Shown here in pieces: positions 25,709 through 35,347 of a stretch of 64,000 bases of DNA (its first letter is position 1; each line of letters begins with the position of its first letter). The stretch covers positions 1,488,001 through 1,552,000 of the forward strand of contig NZ_BMJB01000001.1 of assembly GCF_014642855.1 (NCBI RefSeq), read 5' to 3'. Made by a program: the position numbers and the translations under genes. The notes below the pieces were generated by a model. The model saw nothing but the letters and a program-made list of their open reading frames with translations. It searched no databases and was not told the DNA's origin. Origin of the DNA: Edaphobacter acidisoli (lineage in GTDB: Bacteria; Acidobacteriota; Terriglobia; Terriglobales; Acidobacteriaceae).

Positions 25709-28543
25709 ATGACACGAACGGGTCAGTTACTGGTAACTCTTCTGGTTTTCACAGGGTCAGTGGTGGCCACAGCGCAAACGATCGACTTGCCAACGGGCAA
25801 GGAGATTATTGGGCAAGTGCCGGGAAGCCCACAAAGATTGAACAGCCTGCCGATGTCGATGGCGGTATCGCCTGATGGCCGCTACGTCGTAACGGTAAAC
25901 GCAGGTTATGGAACATTTGAATCCAATTACATGCAGTCTTTGGCGGTGATGGATACCCAGACAGGCAAGGTAACGGACTTCCCCGACGACCAGACTCAGG
26001 TAGGGGCCAAGCAGACGCTCTACTCAGGGCTAGCCTTCAGCCGCGACGGTAGACACGTCTACGCCAGCATGGGGTCGACTACAGACCCCGAGGGCACTGG
26101 CGCGAATGATGTGGGCAACGGTGTTGTCATCTTCGGATTCAACGATGGCCAGCTCACGCGCGAGAGAATGTTGAAGATTCCTCTGCAACAACTGGCTCCT
26201 GGTCAAACAACAATGGAGGTCGGTGGCGTCGCAGGTGACAAAGGCGTGCCGTTTCCTGCCGCACTTGCTGTAGTCGGAACGACTGGCACCGAAAAACTGC
26301 TCGTCGCCGACAATCTCTCTGACGACGCACTCCTGATGGACGCAGAGACTGGGAGAATCGAAAAACGCTTTGACCTCTCCGAAAGCTATGCTGTGCCCTC
26401 CACCTATCCTGTCGATCTCGTAGTCACTAAAGACGGCACGCGCGCATTTGTTGCGCTGTGGAATGCGAGTGAGGTCGTGGAGTTAGACCTAAAGCGTCTC
26501 GTCATCGCGCGCAAACTTTCTCTGCTGAAGCCACGCAGTCCCATTGCTCCCGGCACGCATCCCTGCGCACTGACGATCTCTCCCGATGGTCGTACGATGT
26601 ACGTTGCGTTGGCAAACCGCGACGCGGTCGCTGCGGTTAACATTTCTGCTGGACGTTTTTCCGTGAAGGGGTACTTCGACACCAGGCTGCCCGGTCAAAG
26701 CTACTTCGGCGCTGAACCCGAAGCGCTAGCGCTCTCCGCAGATGGTTCGCGTCTCTATGTTGCCAACGCCATCACTGACGCAGTTGCCGTAATGGATACG
26801 CACAAGCTGACCAATGGTGCCGCAAAAAAAGGCCTAATCGAGCCGATCGGCTTTATGCCTACCGAATGGATGCCGATGTCGATGGCATTTACCGGAGACA
26901 AGCTTTACGTAGCTACAGCGAAGGGCAAAGGTACTGGTCCGAACAACTTCGCGCAGAAGTCTTCTGAATTAACAAAGCATCTGTCTTTGACACGCCGGAA
27001 AGATACCTACATCGCAACGCTGCTGTATGGCTCATTAGCCGTGGTAAACGCATCGGCAATCGAGCAGAACCTGTCGCAATGGACGCATGAGGTAGTTGAG
27101 TCGAACCGCATGAAGGCCGCCGCTCAGAAGATTGACTTCGCAAGCGGTAAAAACCCAATCAAACACGTTATTTACATCATTAAGGAAAACCGCACCTACG
27201 ATCAACTCTTTGGTGACCTCACACAGAACGGCAAACCCGTCGGCAACGGCGACTCGAGTCTGACGATGTACGGCGCTGACATCACCCCCAACCAGCACGC
27301 ACTCGCCCTGCAGTTCGGCGTCATCGACAACTTCTACGACTCAGGCGAAGTCTCCGGCGAGGGCCACACCTGGTCAAACGCCGCCATCGGCACCGACTAT
27401 CTCGACAAAACCTGGCAACAGAACTACCGCGGCGACCAGCGCACATACGATTACGAAGGCATGGTCGCCGACGGGTATCCCATCCAGCAGAAGATCCCTG
27501 ACGTTAATGAGCCAGCGAGCGGATACCTCTGGGGCGACCTCGCAGCGCACGGCAAATCGCTCTATCACTTCGCCGAGTACATCTCCTCAACCTTCTGCAA
27601 CGAGAAGAATGCCACGATCAACCTGAACCCGCAGGAAGGAGCAACCTCAGGCAAGACCGCAGCCTGCGCACGCAAATTCATCAAGCCAGGTGAGAAGATC
27701 CCCGCCAACTGGGGTGGTGGTGTCAGCAAATGGCCCTGGAACATTCCCCTGCTCGCACGCAATGTCGCGACAAAGCCGGAGCTTGTAGGCCACTTCGCTC
27801 CAGACTATCCGGATTTCAACCTGCACATTCCCGACCAAATTCGCGTCGCGATCTTTCTTCGCCATTTCAATCAATGGGTTAAGGAGCGCGAGACTGGCCA
27901 TGATGCCATGCCGGATTTCGTGATGCTTCGCCTGCCCGACGACCATACCGCCGGCACAACTCCCGGAGGCCCTTCGCCAAAGTCATCCGTAGCAGACAAT
28001 GACCTGGCAATCGGACGCGCCGTCGATGCAGTCTCCCATTCGCCCTATTGGAATGACACTGCCTTTTTCATCCTCGAAGATGACGCGCAGAACGGAGCCG
28101 ATCACGTAGACGCGCATCGGAGCATGGCGCTGATCATCAGCAAGTACGCCCCACATGGCAAAAACGACGGCGCGTTCGTCGACAGCCACTTCTACACTAC
28201 CGTCTCGTTGGTGCGCACGATGGAGATGATTCTCGGGCTACCGCCAATGAACAATAACGACGCTTTCACCAGCGTGATGTCATCAGAGTTCAGTGGTCTG
28301 GGCAACCAAGCTGCTTTCACCGCAAACTATGTGAACCGCGACAATGGACTGATCTATACCGCAAACAAGAAAAACGCAGTTGGCGCAAAAGAATCCGCAA
28401 AGATGGACTTTACCCACGCAGACAGAGCTGATTCGTCGAAATTGAACGTTATCCTATGGAAGGACGCAATGGGCGACAAGCCGGTTCCGGCACAGTTGCT
28501 CATGCACTACAAAAAAGCACCTAAGGATGACGATGACGACTAG
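25709..28543 (+). CDS. Exported YncE-like beta-propeller fused to a phosphoesterase domain
   Basis: 944 residues. A signal peptide (LLVTLLVFTGSVVATAQ) is followed by a seven-bladed propeller (about 30-450) with repeats such as MAVSPDGRYVVTVN, LTISPDGRTMYVALANRDAV and ALSADGSRLYVANAITDAV. A phosphoesterase domain of the PF04185 type follows (about 480-900), opening with IKHVIYIIKENRTYDQLFGD and carrying FFILEDDAQNGADHVDAHRS. In that family the acidic and histidine clusters bind metal for phosphodiester or phospholipid hydrolysis. The tail ends in five aspartates. It is probably periplasmic or secreted. Substrate unknown. Overlaps manA by 17 bp. Confidence 0.88.
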   Translation: MTRTGQLLVTLLVFTGSVVATAQTIDLPTGKEIIGQVPGSPQRLNSLPMSMAVSPDGRYVVTVNAGYGTFESNYMQSLAVMDTQTGKVTDFPDDQTQVGAKQTLYSGLAFSRDGRHVYASMGSTTDPEGTGANDVGNGVVIFGFNDGQLTRERMLKIPLQQLAPGQTTMEVGGVAGDKGVPFPAALAVVGTTGTEKLLVADNLSDDALLMDAETGRIEKRFDLSESYAVPSTYPVDLVVTKDGTRAFVALWNASEVVELDLKRLVIARKLSLLKPRSPIAPGTHPCALTISPDGRTMYVALANRDAVAAVNISAGRFSVKGYFDTRLPGQSYFGAEPEALALSADGSRLYVANAITDAVAVMDTHKLTNGAAKKGLIEPIGFMPTEWMPMSMAFTGDKLYVATAKGKGTGPNNFAQKSSELTKHLSLTRRKDTYIATLLYGSLAVVNASAIEQNLSQWTHEVVESNRMKAAAQKIDFASGKNPIKHVIYIIKENRTYDQLFGDLTQNGKPVGNGDSSLTMYGADITPNQHALALQFGVIDNFYDSGEVSGEGHTWSNAAIGTDYLDKTWQQNYRGDQRTYDYEGMVADGYPIQQKIPDVNEPASGYLWGDLAAHGKSLYHFAEYISSTFCNEKNATINLNPQEGATSGKTAACARKFIKPGEKIPANWGGGVSKWPWNIPLLARNVATKPELVGHFAPDYPDFNLHIPDQIRVAIFLRHFNQWVKERETGHDAMPDFVMLRLPDDHTAGTTPGGPSPKSSVADNDLAIGRAVDAVSHSPYWNDTAFFILEDDAQNGADHVDAHRSMALIISKYAPHGKNDGAFVDSHFYTTVSLVRTMEMILGLPPMNNNDAFTSVMSSEFSGLGNQAAFTANYVNRDNGLIYTANKKNAVGAKESAKMDFTHADRADSSKLNVILWKDAMGDKPVPAQLLMHYKKAPKDDDDD

Positions 28544-29444
28544 TATTGCGCCTTTTCGGTTGAAGCCGTGGTTTAGCGAAAGAGTCTGGGGCAAACGAGA
28601 TCTGCGCCCTTGGTACGACAACACCGGAACGACTGAATTGGTGGGTGAAGCCTGGCTGACTGGGCCGCAGTGCCTTGTTGAAACCGGAGACTTTGCCGGG
28701 CGCGAATTTCAATCATTCGCGCCCGAGCTTGGTGGTGAGTTTCCCTTGCTCGTCAAGCTGCTCTTTCCCAACGAAAAGCTCTCCGTACAGGTCCACCCCG
28801 ACGATGCCGAGGCTCGCGCCATGGGCGAAGTGCGCGGCAAAACCGAGTGCTGGTACGCGCTCGAAGCTGAACCCGGCGCTTACGTCTCGCTCGGCCTCAA
28901 GGACGACGTTGACGCGGCAAAGTTCCGCGCCGCCGTAGCCGACGGCACCGCTGAAGACCTCCTGCAGCAGGTTCCTGTCTCCACTGGCGACATGCTGTTC
29001 GTCGATGCAGGAACAGTTCACGCCATTGGGCCTGGTGTCGTCCTGCTCGAAACCCAACAGACCAGCGACGTCACCTACCGCCTCTACGACTACGGCCGTC
29101 CCCGCGAACTGCACCTCGAAAAGGGCCTTGCCGTCATGAAGACTAAAACCGCTGCAGGAAAAGTCGCGCCAAAACAGATCAACGGATTCACTCGCCTCAT
29201 TGAACAGAAGTACTTCGCAGTGGACCGGTTTGAAGTCGCGGCCGGCGTTTCTACAACGGTAAAAATGGAAGGCCCCGGCTGCTTGGTCAGCCTAAGCGGC
29301 ACAGGCACGGTCAAGACCGCAGGCAGTTCAGTAGAACTAGTTCCCGGACGAGCCGTCGTTATCCCTGTAGGAACCGGAAGCATCTTAGTCGAAGCCGCCA
29401 CCGGGACATCTTTCGTCCGCTGCCAGGCTCCCACGATGGTTTAG
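28527..29444 (+). CDS. manA: Mannose-6-phosphate isomerase, class I (short form)
   Basis: 305 residues. It interconverts mannose-6-phosphate and fructose-6-phosphate in the cytosol. The zinc site is visible: VQVHPDD (Gln88, His90), GKTECWYAL (Glu107) and GTVHAIGPG (His165). The Arg-containing active-site stretch TSDVTYRLYDYGR follows. At about 300 residues it matches the Bacillus-type short enzymes rather than the 390-residue enterobacterial form. It starts 17 bp inside the end of the phosphoesterase gene and so may be translationally coupled. pgi, the other fructose-6-phosphate isomerase, lies 1.1 kb downstream beyond a divergent regulator. Confidence 0.93.
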   Translation: MTMTTSIAPFRLKPWFSERVWGKRDLRPWYDNTGTTELVGEAWLTGPQCLVETGDFAGREFQSFAPELGGEFPLLVKLLFPNEKLSVQVHPDDAEARAMGEVRGKTECWYALEAEPGAYVSLGLKDDVDAAKFRAAVADGTAEDLLQQVPVSTGDMLFVDAGTVHAIGPGVVLLETQQTSDVTYRLYDYGRPRELHLEKGLAVMKTKTAAGKVAPKQINGFTRLIEQKYFAVDRFEVAAGVSTTVKMEGPGCLVSLSGTGTVKTAGSSVELVPGRAVVIPVGTGSILVEAATGTSFVRCQAPTMV

Positions 29445-29448
29445 CAGC

Positions 29449-30321
29449 CTAACGCAAAAAGACGCTCAACTCATTCGCAGCATTCCGCAGGTGCGGCAAA
29501 AACCGAGTCTGCATATCGAACACAGACATCCGTGGTGCGTTGCCGCTCAAATTAATAGTGGCAACCACCCGGCCCGACGGAGAGTAGACAGGGACAGCCA
29601 GCGAGCGCAGCCCAACTTCGTACTCCTGATCGCATAGTGCATAACCATTCCGCCGAATGTTGCGAAGAATCAGCCGCAACTTATCGACCGAAGTCACCGT
29701 GCGCGTCGTATGAGGAATCAGGTTGACAGTCGCCAAGTATTGTTCCAGTTGGTCGACAGGCAGCCAAGCCAGCAGAATCCTCCCCATGCTCGTGCAATAC
29801 GCTGGCAACCGGCTGCCGATGTGCAGGTCCACAGCCATCACGCGCGACACACTTGTCCGCGCAATATAGACGATATCCTCGCCATCCAGCGTCGCCACTG
29901 AAAACGACTCATGCAGTGCAGCCGACATGCGCTCCAGAATAGGCTGCGCCGCGCTCGAAAGCGTGTTCGAGGTGGTGTACGTATGCGACAGGGTCAACAT
30001 GCGGGGGCGCAGCGAATACCGCGTTCCATCCTCCGCACCTGCAAATCCCAGCTTCGTCAGCGTATAAAGACAGCGCCGGACAGCAGCACGGGAGAGGCCC
30101 GTCTTCACGCTCAACTGCGAAATTGTCATCTGAGGCGACTGCTGCGTGAACGCCTGAATCACCACTAGCCCGCGAGCCAGTGAGGTCATAAAGTTCGGGT
30201 CACCTGCAAATGCATCCAGCGCCGATGCAGGAGTCTGCTTCGAGGCTAGAGCAGGTGCAACGGCAGATGGCAAGCTTGCGGGCATAGCGGACGGAGCGGA
30301 ACGGCGGGTGGTGACGTTCAT
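29449..30321 (-). CDS. IclR-family transcriptional regulator
   Basis: 290 residues. A winged helix-turn-helix (about 48-105, MTISQLSVKTGLSRAAVRRC followed by LYTLTKLGFAG) is joined to an IclR effector domain (about 120-285). The wording AAVRRCLYTLTKLGF resembles the PcaR/PobR subgroup that controls aromatic catabolism, but no aromatic genes are nearby. The first 45 residues are Ala/Pro/Ser-rich, so the true start may be later. It ends 4 bp from the convergent manA stop and is divergent from pgi across 236 bp, so pgi is a plausible target. Confidence 0.87.
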   Translation of the reverse strand: MNVTTRRSAPSAMPASLPSAVAPALASKQTPASALDAFAGDPNFMTSLARGLVVIQAFTQQSPQMTISQLSVKTGLSRAAVRRCLYTLTKLGFAGAEDGTRYSLRPRMLTLSHTYTTSNTLSSAAQPILERMSAALHESFSVATLDGEDIVYIARTSVSRVMAVDLHIGSRLPAYCTSMGRILLAWLPVDQLEQYLATVNLIPHTTRTVTSVDKLRLILRNIRRNGYALCDQEYEVGLRSLAVPVYSPSGRVVATINLSGNAPRMSVFDMQTRFLPHLRNAANELSVFLR

Positions 30322-30557
30322 TCTTGGCCCTTTCCCTGCTATCGGCTGGGGTCGGAACAGATCGTTCGATAGACGGACTATTATTACGATAAACGCACAC
30401 CTTTATTTTTGCAATCTGCAAAACATCCTAGGCAGCATTTCCTCCTGTGCCGAGCGCTATGAGAAGATACACGTCTGCACTTCAAATTTTGTGGGTGCCC
30501 GGCCCCTCCGGATTTGCATCTATGTGAATAAGCAAACCAAACAATTAAGGAGAAGAG

Positions 30558-32189
30558 ATGGCAGCGCAAACAGAACAGCTCGGCGACCGTCCTGCCTGGA
30601 AAGCACTTCAAGCACACGCTCAGCAGATTCACAGCAAGCACCTGCGCGAGTTGTTTGCCCAGGACGCTGCACGCGGCAAACGCCTCACCGTCGAAGCCGC
30701 AGGCCTGTTCCTCGACTACTCGAAGAACCGCATCACCGATGAAACCCTGAAGCTGCTCATCGAACTCGCCACGCAATCTGGTTTGCGCGACAAAATCGAC
30801 GCGATGTTCCGTGGAGACAAGATCAACATCACTGAGAACCGAGCCGTTCTGCACGTGGCCCTGCGTGCCCCCAAAGACGAGAAGATCCTCGTAGATGGCG
30901 TTGACGTCGTCCCCGAAGTCCACGCTGTGCTCGACAAAATGGCTGCGTTCGCCGACCGCGTGCGCAACGGCGACTGGAAAGGCCACACCGGCAAACCCAT
31001 CCGCAACATCGTCAACATCGGCATTGGCGGCTCGGACCTCGGTCCCGTCATGGCCTATGAAGCTCTCAAGCTTTACAGCCAACGCAACCTCACCTTCCGG
31101 TTTGTCTCCAACGTCGACGGCACCGACTTCGCCGAAGCCGTCCGCGATCTCGATGCAGAGGAAACACTTTTCCTTGTTGCCTCGAAGACCTTCACCACCC
31201 TCGAAACCATGACAAACGCGCACACCGCGCGCGCCTGGACGCTTAAGCGGCTCGGTGACGAAAAGGCCGTAGCAAAGCACTTCGTCGCCATCTCCACCAA
31301 CGCCAAAGAAGTGGCAAAGTTCGGCATCGACACTGAAAACATGTTCGGCTTCTGGGATTGGGTCGGAGGTCGCTACTCGATGGACTCGGCCATCGGCCTC
31401 TCCACCATGATCGCTATCGGCCCAAACAACTTCCGCGAAATGCTCGCCGGCTTCCACGAGATCGATGTCCACTTCCGCACCACTCCGTTCGAAAAAAACC
31501 TCCCTGTCCTTCTCGGCCTGCTCACCGTCTGGTACTCTGACTTCTTCGATGCGCAGACGCAAGCCATCCTCCCTTACGAGCAATACCTCAAGCGTTTTCC
31601 TGCCTATCTACAACAGCTAACGATGGAGTCAAACGGCAAGCACGTCACGCTCGAAGGAATCAAAGTAAGTTACGATACCAGCCCCATCTATTGGGGCGAG
31701 CCTGGCACAAACGGCCAGCACTCCTTCTACCAGCTCATCCACCAAGGAACGCGACTGATTCCCTGCGACTTCATCGGCTTCTACAAGACGCTCAATCCGC
31801 TCGGCAATCACCACGACCTGCTGATGGCCAACGTCTTCGCGCAAGCCGAAGCTCTTGCCTTCGGCAAGACCGCCGAACAAGTCAAGGCAGAAGGCACACC
31901 TGACTGGCTCGTGCCGCACCGCGTCTTTGAAGGCAACCGCCCATCAAACACGATCCTCGCCGACACGCTCACCCCAGGACTCCTCGGCAAACTTATCGCA
32001 CTTTACGAGCACTCGGTCTTCACACAGGGAGCCATCTGGAATATCGACTCGTTCGATCAATGGGGAGTTGAGCTGGGCAAAGTTCTCGCGCAAAAAATCG
32101 TGCCCGAACTCGAAAGCACCGACGAGCCGAAGCTGGCACATGACAGTTCTACCAACAACCTCATCCGGCTATATCGAAAGAACAAGTAG
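30558..32189 (+). CDS. pgi: Glucose-6-phosphate isomerase
   Basis: 543 residues, the length of the E. coli-type enzyme, interconverting glucose-6-phosphate and fructose-6-phosphate. The ATG follows AAGGAGAAGAG. Signatures present: [34 protein letters not shown], and the C-terminal signature region [18 protein letters not shown]. It also carries the phosphate-binding SKTFTT loop. Preceded by a 236-bp promoter region shared with the IclR gene and followed by a GC-rich hairpin. Confidence 0.96.
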   Translation: MAAQTEQLGDRPAWKALQAHAQQIHSKHLRELFAQDAARGKRLTVEAAGLFLDYSKNRITDETLKLLIELATQSGLRDKIDAMFRGDKINITENRAVLHVALRAPKDEKILVDGVDVVPEVHAVLDKMAAFADRVRNGDWKGHTGKPIRNIVNIGIGGSDLGPVMAYEALKLYSQRNLTFRFVSNVDGTDFAEAVRDLDAEETLFLVASKTFTTLETMTNAHTARAWTLKRLGDEKAVAKHFVAISTNAKEVAKFGIDTENMFGFWDWVGGRYSMDSAIGLSTMIAIGPNNFREMLAGFHEIDVHFRTTPFEKNLPVLLGLLTVWYSDFFDAQTQAILPYEQYLKRFPAYLQQLTMESNGKHVTLEGIKVSYDTSPIYWGEPGTNGQHSFYQLIHQGTRLIPCDFIGFYKTLNPLGNHHDLLMANVFAQAEALAFGKTAEQVKAEGTPDWLVPHRVFEGNRPSNTILADTLTPGLLGKLIALYEHSVFTQGAIWNIDSFDQWGVELGKVLAQKIVPELESTDEPKLAHDSSTNNLIRLYRKNK

Positions 32190-32198
32190 CACAAAAAT

Positions 32199-32226
32199 GC
32201 CGTCTCCGGCGCAAACCGGAGACGGC
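32199..32226 (-). terminator. Terminator hairpin between convergent pgi and the sulfur-carrier operon
   Basis: An 11-bp perfect stem GCCGTCTCCGG / CCGGAGACGGC with a 6-nt loop. On the minus strand it is followed by ATTTTTGT, so it fits best as terminator of the thrC/sulfur-carrier operon. It may also halt pgi transcription. Confidence 0.7.
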
Positions 32227-32294
32227 CAGGAGCGTCGTACAAGCTCACCGCCGAGGCTAACTCGCCCGGTGAGTCTGCAGACATCGATCTGCCG

Positions 32295-32576
32295 CTATAT
32301 CTTCCCACCAGCGATGGAGGGAATCAGCATCACCTCATCGCCATCCTTGAACGCATAGCTCTCGCCGCCGAGAAAGCGGATATCCTCATCGTTCACATAG
32401 ATATTGATGAAGCGACGCAGTTTACCATCGTCGTCCTTAATCTGTGTTGAGAGCGCTGGAAAGGTTTGATCGATATCCGCCAGCAGGCCCGGTAAGTCAT
32501 GCGCGGACGAGTCAAACTGCTTGCGTCCATCTGTGTGGCGGGTGAAAGCGGTGGGGAGTACAACCTTAATTGCCAT
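32295..32576 (-). CDS. ThiS/MoaD-like (CysO/HcyS-type) sulfur-carrier protein with C-terminal extension
   Basis: 93 residues from the ATG at 32576, which follows AGGAGATATTC. The ubiquitin-like beta-grasp fold is evident (MAIKVVLPTAFTRH, LRRFINIYVNDEDIRFL, FKDGDEVMLIPSIAGG). Family members carry sulfur as a thiocarboxylate on a terminal Gly-Gly. Here Gly90-Gly91 is followed by Lys-Ile, so the tail would have to be removed before activation, as reported for QbsE and the Wolinella HcyS carrier. It overlaps the end of threonine synthase by 11 bp, which points to a role in amino-acid sulfur metabolism rather than molybdopterin or thiamine synthesis. No JAMM protease or E1-like enzyme is in view. 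Confidence 0.8.
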   Translation of the reverse strand: MAIKVVLPTAFTRHTDGRKQFDSSAHDLPGLLADIDQTFPALSTQIKDDDGKLRRFINIYVNDEDIRFLGGESYAFKDGDEVMLIPSIAGGKI

Positions 32577-33849
32577 GAATATCTCCTGCAACAGCTAGCT
32601 CCTGCGCGCCTTCCAGCTCTCGCAGATAGTCTCCGAAGTCTGCCAGTCGCGGACGAATCGCACGCTCTTCCGCGTAGTGGCCGACAAGCGAGTCGGTGGT
32701 CTTCAGCCCATTGCCGGTAATACAGGCAACGGTAATCTCGTCCGGCAAGATGCGCCCATGCGCATAAAGCCGCGCAGTCACGGCAGTCGTTACGCCGCCA
32801 GCAGTCTCGGTAAAGATGCCTTCGGTCTCAGCAAGCTCCTGCATGCCCGAGACAATCTCGACATCCGAAACATCCTCAGCCCAGCCTCCGCTGTCACGAA
32901 TCATCTTCGCCGCGGCAGGCCCGTCAGCCGGATTGCCGATCGCAAGCGAACGAGCAATCGTATTCGGCTTCTGCGGCTGCACGTCCTCAGTTCCCTGCTT
33001 TACTGCGGTCGCAATCGGCGAGCAGCCAGTAGCCTGCGCTCCAAAGAAGCGCACGTGCTTCTCTTCGACCAGACCAAGATAAATAAGCTCCTGAAACGCC
33101 TTGCGGATCTTGCGAATCAGCGATCCGCCAGCCATCGGCACAACCACGTTGTCAGGCAACTTCCAACCCAGCTTCTCCGCAATCTCGTAGCCAACAGTCT
33201 TCGAGCCTTCCGCATAGTAGGGCCGTAGGTTCACATTCACGAAGCCCCACGTGTACTCGTCCGCAATCTGGCTGCACAGCCGGTTCACGTGGTCGTAGTT
33301 GCCATCGATGCGCACCAGCCGCGCGCCATACACCTGCGTGTTCAAAATCTTCGCGGCCTCAAGGTCGGCAGGCACCAAGATGCAGGCCTTGATGCCAAGC
33401 CGCGCCGCCTGCGCTGCTACAGAGTTGGCGAGATTGCCGGTCGAAGAACAACCAACCGTCTCAAATCCAAACCGCTGCGCATTGGCCAGCGCAACCGAAA
33501 CAACACGGTCCTTAAAGCTGAGCGTCGGGAAACATACAGCGTCATTCTTCACATAAAGGTTCGTCGCGCCGATGCGCTTGCCGAGGTTCTTCGCATGAAT
33601 AAGCGGAGTGAACCCCACAGGCAGGTCGGGCTGAAAGCCATCCGGAATCGGCAGCAGCGCGGCATAGCGCCAGATGCTCGGCGGCCCGGCTGCGATATTC
33701 TCGCGCGTAAAGATGCCGCGCACGGCGTCCAGATCGTAGGCCACCTCAAGCGGCGCAAGGCAGTCGGGGCACGCTGAAAGCGGCTGGTTGCCAAAACGCT
33801 TGCCGCAGTCATTGCACTTGAGCTCGTACCTGCTACAGGAGTAGTTCAT
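32566..33849 (-). CDS. thrC: Threonine synthase (PLP-dependent, zinc-ribbon type)
   Basis: 427 residues from the ATG at 33849, preceded by GGAGAGAGCG; the frame is open 35 codons further without homology. A zinc ribbon opens the protein (CNDC at 12-15, CPDC at 27-30). The PLP lysine is in PTLSFKDRVV (Lys113), with phosphate-binding loops CSSTGNLANSVAA and MAGGSLIRKI. It normally converts O-phosphohomoserine to threonine. Fold-type II relatives can also act as cysteine or homocysteine synthases that take sulfur from a carrier protein. The overlap with a ThiS-like gene raises this alternative. Confidence 0.88.
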   Translation of the reverse strand: MNYSCSRYELKCNDCGKRFGNQPLSACPDCLAPLEVAYDLDAVRGIFTRENIAAGPPSIWRYAALLPIPDGFQPDLPVGFTPLIHAKNLGKRIGATNLYVKNDAVCFPTLSFKDRVVSVALANAQRFGFETVGCSSTGNLANSVAAQAARLGIKACILVPADLEAAKILNTQVYGARLVRIDGNYDHVNRLCSQIADEYTWGFVNVNLRPYYAEGSKTVGYEIAEKLGWKLPDNVVVPMAGGSLIRKIRKAFQELIYLGLVEEKHVRFFGAQATGCSPIATAVKQGTEDVQPQKPNTIARSLAIGNPADGPAAAKMIRDSGGWAEDVSDVEIVSGMQELAETEGIFTETAGGVTTAVTARLYAHGRILPDEITVACITGNGLKTTDSLVGHYAEERAIRPRLADFGDYLRELEGAQELAVAGDIHGN

Positions 33850-34267
33850 CTCGCTCTCTCCGAGTGCGAAGCGGGAGCATTTTGACTTGTCTCTTGAGGT
33901 AGGCCAAGGAGGAGAATTGCGGGCTGGCCTTGATGGGCTAACTCCGAATCTCATGTTCCCTGTCTAACAGGAGAGAGTTGACACCGGTACGCCTTTGTTC
34001 TGTCCGGTTGTCGTGGCGTCAAAGGGCTCGTCCCTCAACCACTCTTCATGAAATTCAAATCTGCCGAAGCAGACTGGAATACATCGTTTGTAACACATAC
34101 GGGTCAGCGCTGCAACTTGCTCTGTGCCTGAAAGTTGTATCGACCCGGCAAGCCATCCCGCGTGTACTGGTCAAACAGATGTCGCTGAGCTTCCACGGGC
34201 CAAGTTTGTCATTGGAGTCAACGCTCTCGGCAACGCGTGAGTGCAGGCTTCGGAGAGGGCTTCCTTC
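33850..34267. other. Intergenic region without recognised gene
   Basis: 418 bp between divergent thrC and a secreted-protein gene. Two overlapping ORFs of about 95-115 codons on opposite strands lack ribosome sites and protein-like composition. I saw no tRNA, riboswitch motif or terminator. Confidence 0.4.
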
Positions 34268-34906
34268 ATGGAGATCAAATTCCTGTTTCACTGCGCAAAA
34301 GTATCCGCGGCAAGTGTCCTGATCGTAGGGCTTTCCTTCGCGCAATCCAGCCAGACCACAACCGCACGGACTGTACGAAAAAGCGGCAGCATCGTCGTCG
34401 CCGACCGCCAGAGCGCGCGTGAGGCAGGCTCAGGCATGGCCACCGGACGGCGGCAATACTCCCCCACGATGCAGACTATAGACTCGGACAGCTCCGCGCA
34501 GCGCAAAAACCGCGCCGACTTCCCCCGCTCGCTCAACTCCAGAAACAGCGCCCATGCAACCGAATCGCTGAACCAGCCGGCCAACGCAGCGAAAGGCGAA
34601 AACCCACTCTACGAAGACCATGGAAAATCCGGCACCAATCCAATGTACGAGTCCGGCAAGGATGCAATCGCAAAGCCGGATACGTCATCCAGCGGATATA
34701 AGGATGGCGAGGCCTTCGAGATGAGGAAGAGCGGCTCTTCCCAGCAGAGCGACCAGGGAACAACTGGATTCGATGCGCTCGCCCGGAAACACCCCGCAGG
34801 CGTCAAGTACGAGAACCGTACCGCCGCCGGACAGCAGTCAAGCACTTCCTCATCAGGCGAAACCGTCAAGCAAGACTTCGGCCAGGTCCAGGCAACCAAG
34901 AGGTGA
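34268..34906 (+). CDS. Secreted low-complexity protein of unknown function
   Basis: 212 residues from the ATG at 34268. A signal peptide (FLFHCAKVSAASVLIVGLSFAQ) precedes a strongly polar Ser/Thr/Gln/Lys/Asn-rich chain with no hydrophobic core and no mature-region cysteines. Repeated short motifs with Pro-Met/Leu-Tyr-Glu occur (NPLYEDHGKSG, NPMYESGKD). It is probably intrinsically disordered. I recognise no family. Convergent with the receiver-like gene 29 bp away. Confidence 0.55.
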   Translation: MEIKFLFHCAKVSAASVLIVGLSFAQSSQTTTARTVRKSGSIVVADRQSAREAGSGMATGRRQYSPTMQTIDSDSSAQRKNRADFPRSLNSRNSAHATESLNQPANAAKGENPLYEDHGKSGTNPMYESGKDAIAKPDTSSSGYKDGEAFEMRKSGSSQQSDQGTTGFDALARKHPAGVKYENRTAAGQQSSTSSSGETVKQDFGQVQATKR

Positions 34907-34935
34907 GTTGATCATTTCTTCAACACGCACGAAAT

Positions 34936-35304
34936 TTATGGGCAAATGTCCTGTACGCCTTGTGCGAAGGCCGCGGGATCAAACTCTGTGCGGACGATCT
35001 CGTCGGGACAATCGGTCTGAATGGCCACACGCCAGTTGCACACAAATGCGACGGTCTGCTCGGGTTGGGCCGTCTTGATCGCCGAACATAGATGTTCCGC
35101 GTCCTTAATTCCCTTCTCACCTTCCACGTCGATGAGCACAAGATCGTATTGGCGGCCCCAGAACATCACCAGCGCCTCCTTCGTGTCCAGCGTGGAATCC
35201 ACATCGAAACCGGAGACGCGAAGAATCTGATCACGCAGAGGACGAAGGCTCTCGCGGTTACAGATGTGCAGAATCGTGCGGCTACTTCTGACGTTATCGT
35301 TCAT
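34936..35304 (-). CDS. Degenerate response-regulator receiver-like protein
   Basis: 122 residues from the ATG at 35304. The fold pattern is CheY-like: a beta1 strand ILHIC, then YDLVLIDVEG with Asp59 in the phosphoacceptor place. The acidic pair that should follow beta1 is missing (CNRE instead of DD/DE), and the conserved lysine after beta5 is not evident (FVCNWRVA). Phosphorylation is therefore doubtful. A single domain with no output module; possibly a protein-interaction adaptor. It lies 43 bp upstream of the metH C-terminal gene's stop side, on the same strand. Confidence 0.65.
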   Translation of the reverse strand: MNDNVRSSRTILHICNRESLRPLRDQILRVSGFDVDSTLDTKEALVMFWGRQYDLVLIDVEGEKGIKDAEHLCSAIKTAQPEQTVAFVCNWRVAIQTDCPDEIVRTEFDPAAFAQGVQDICP

Positions 35305-35347
35305 AAAAACATTCTTTCCGGGCTCGATTACGCCTGAAAATGGTAGG

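Noticed and set aside
33978..34345. Two overlapping ORFs on opposite strands in the thrC upstream gap
   Set aside because: No ribosome sites, unlikely amino-acid composition, mutually overlapping.
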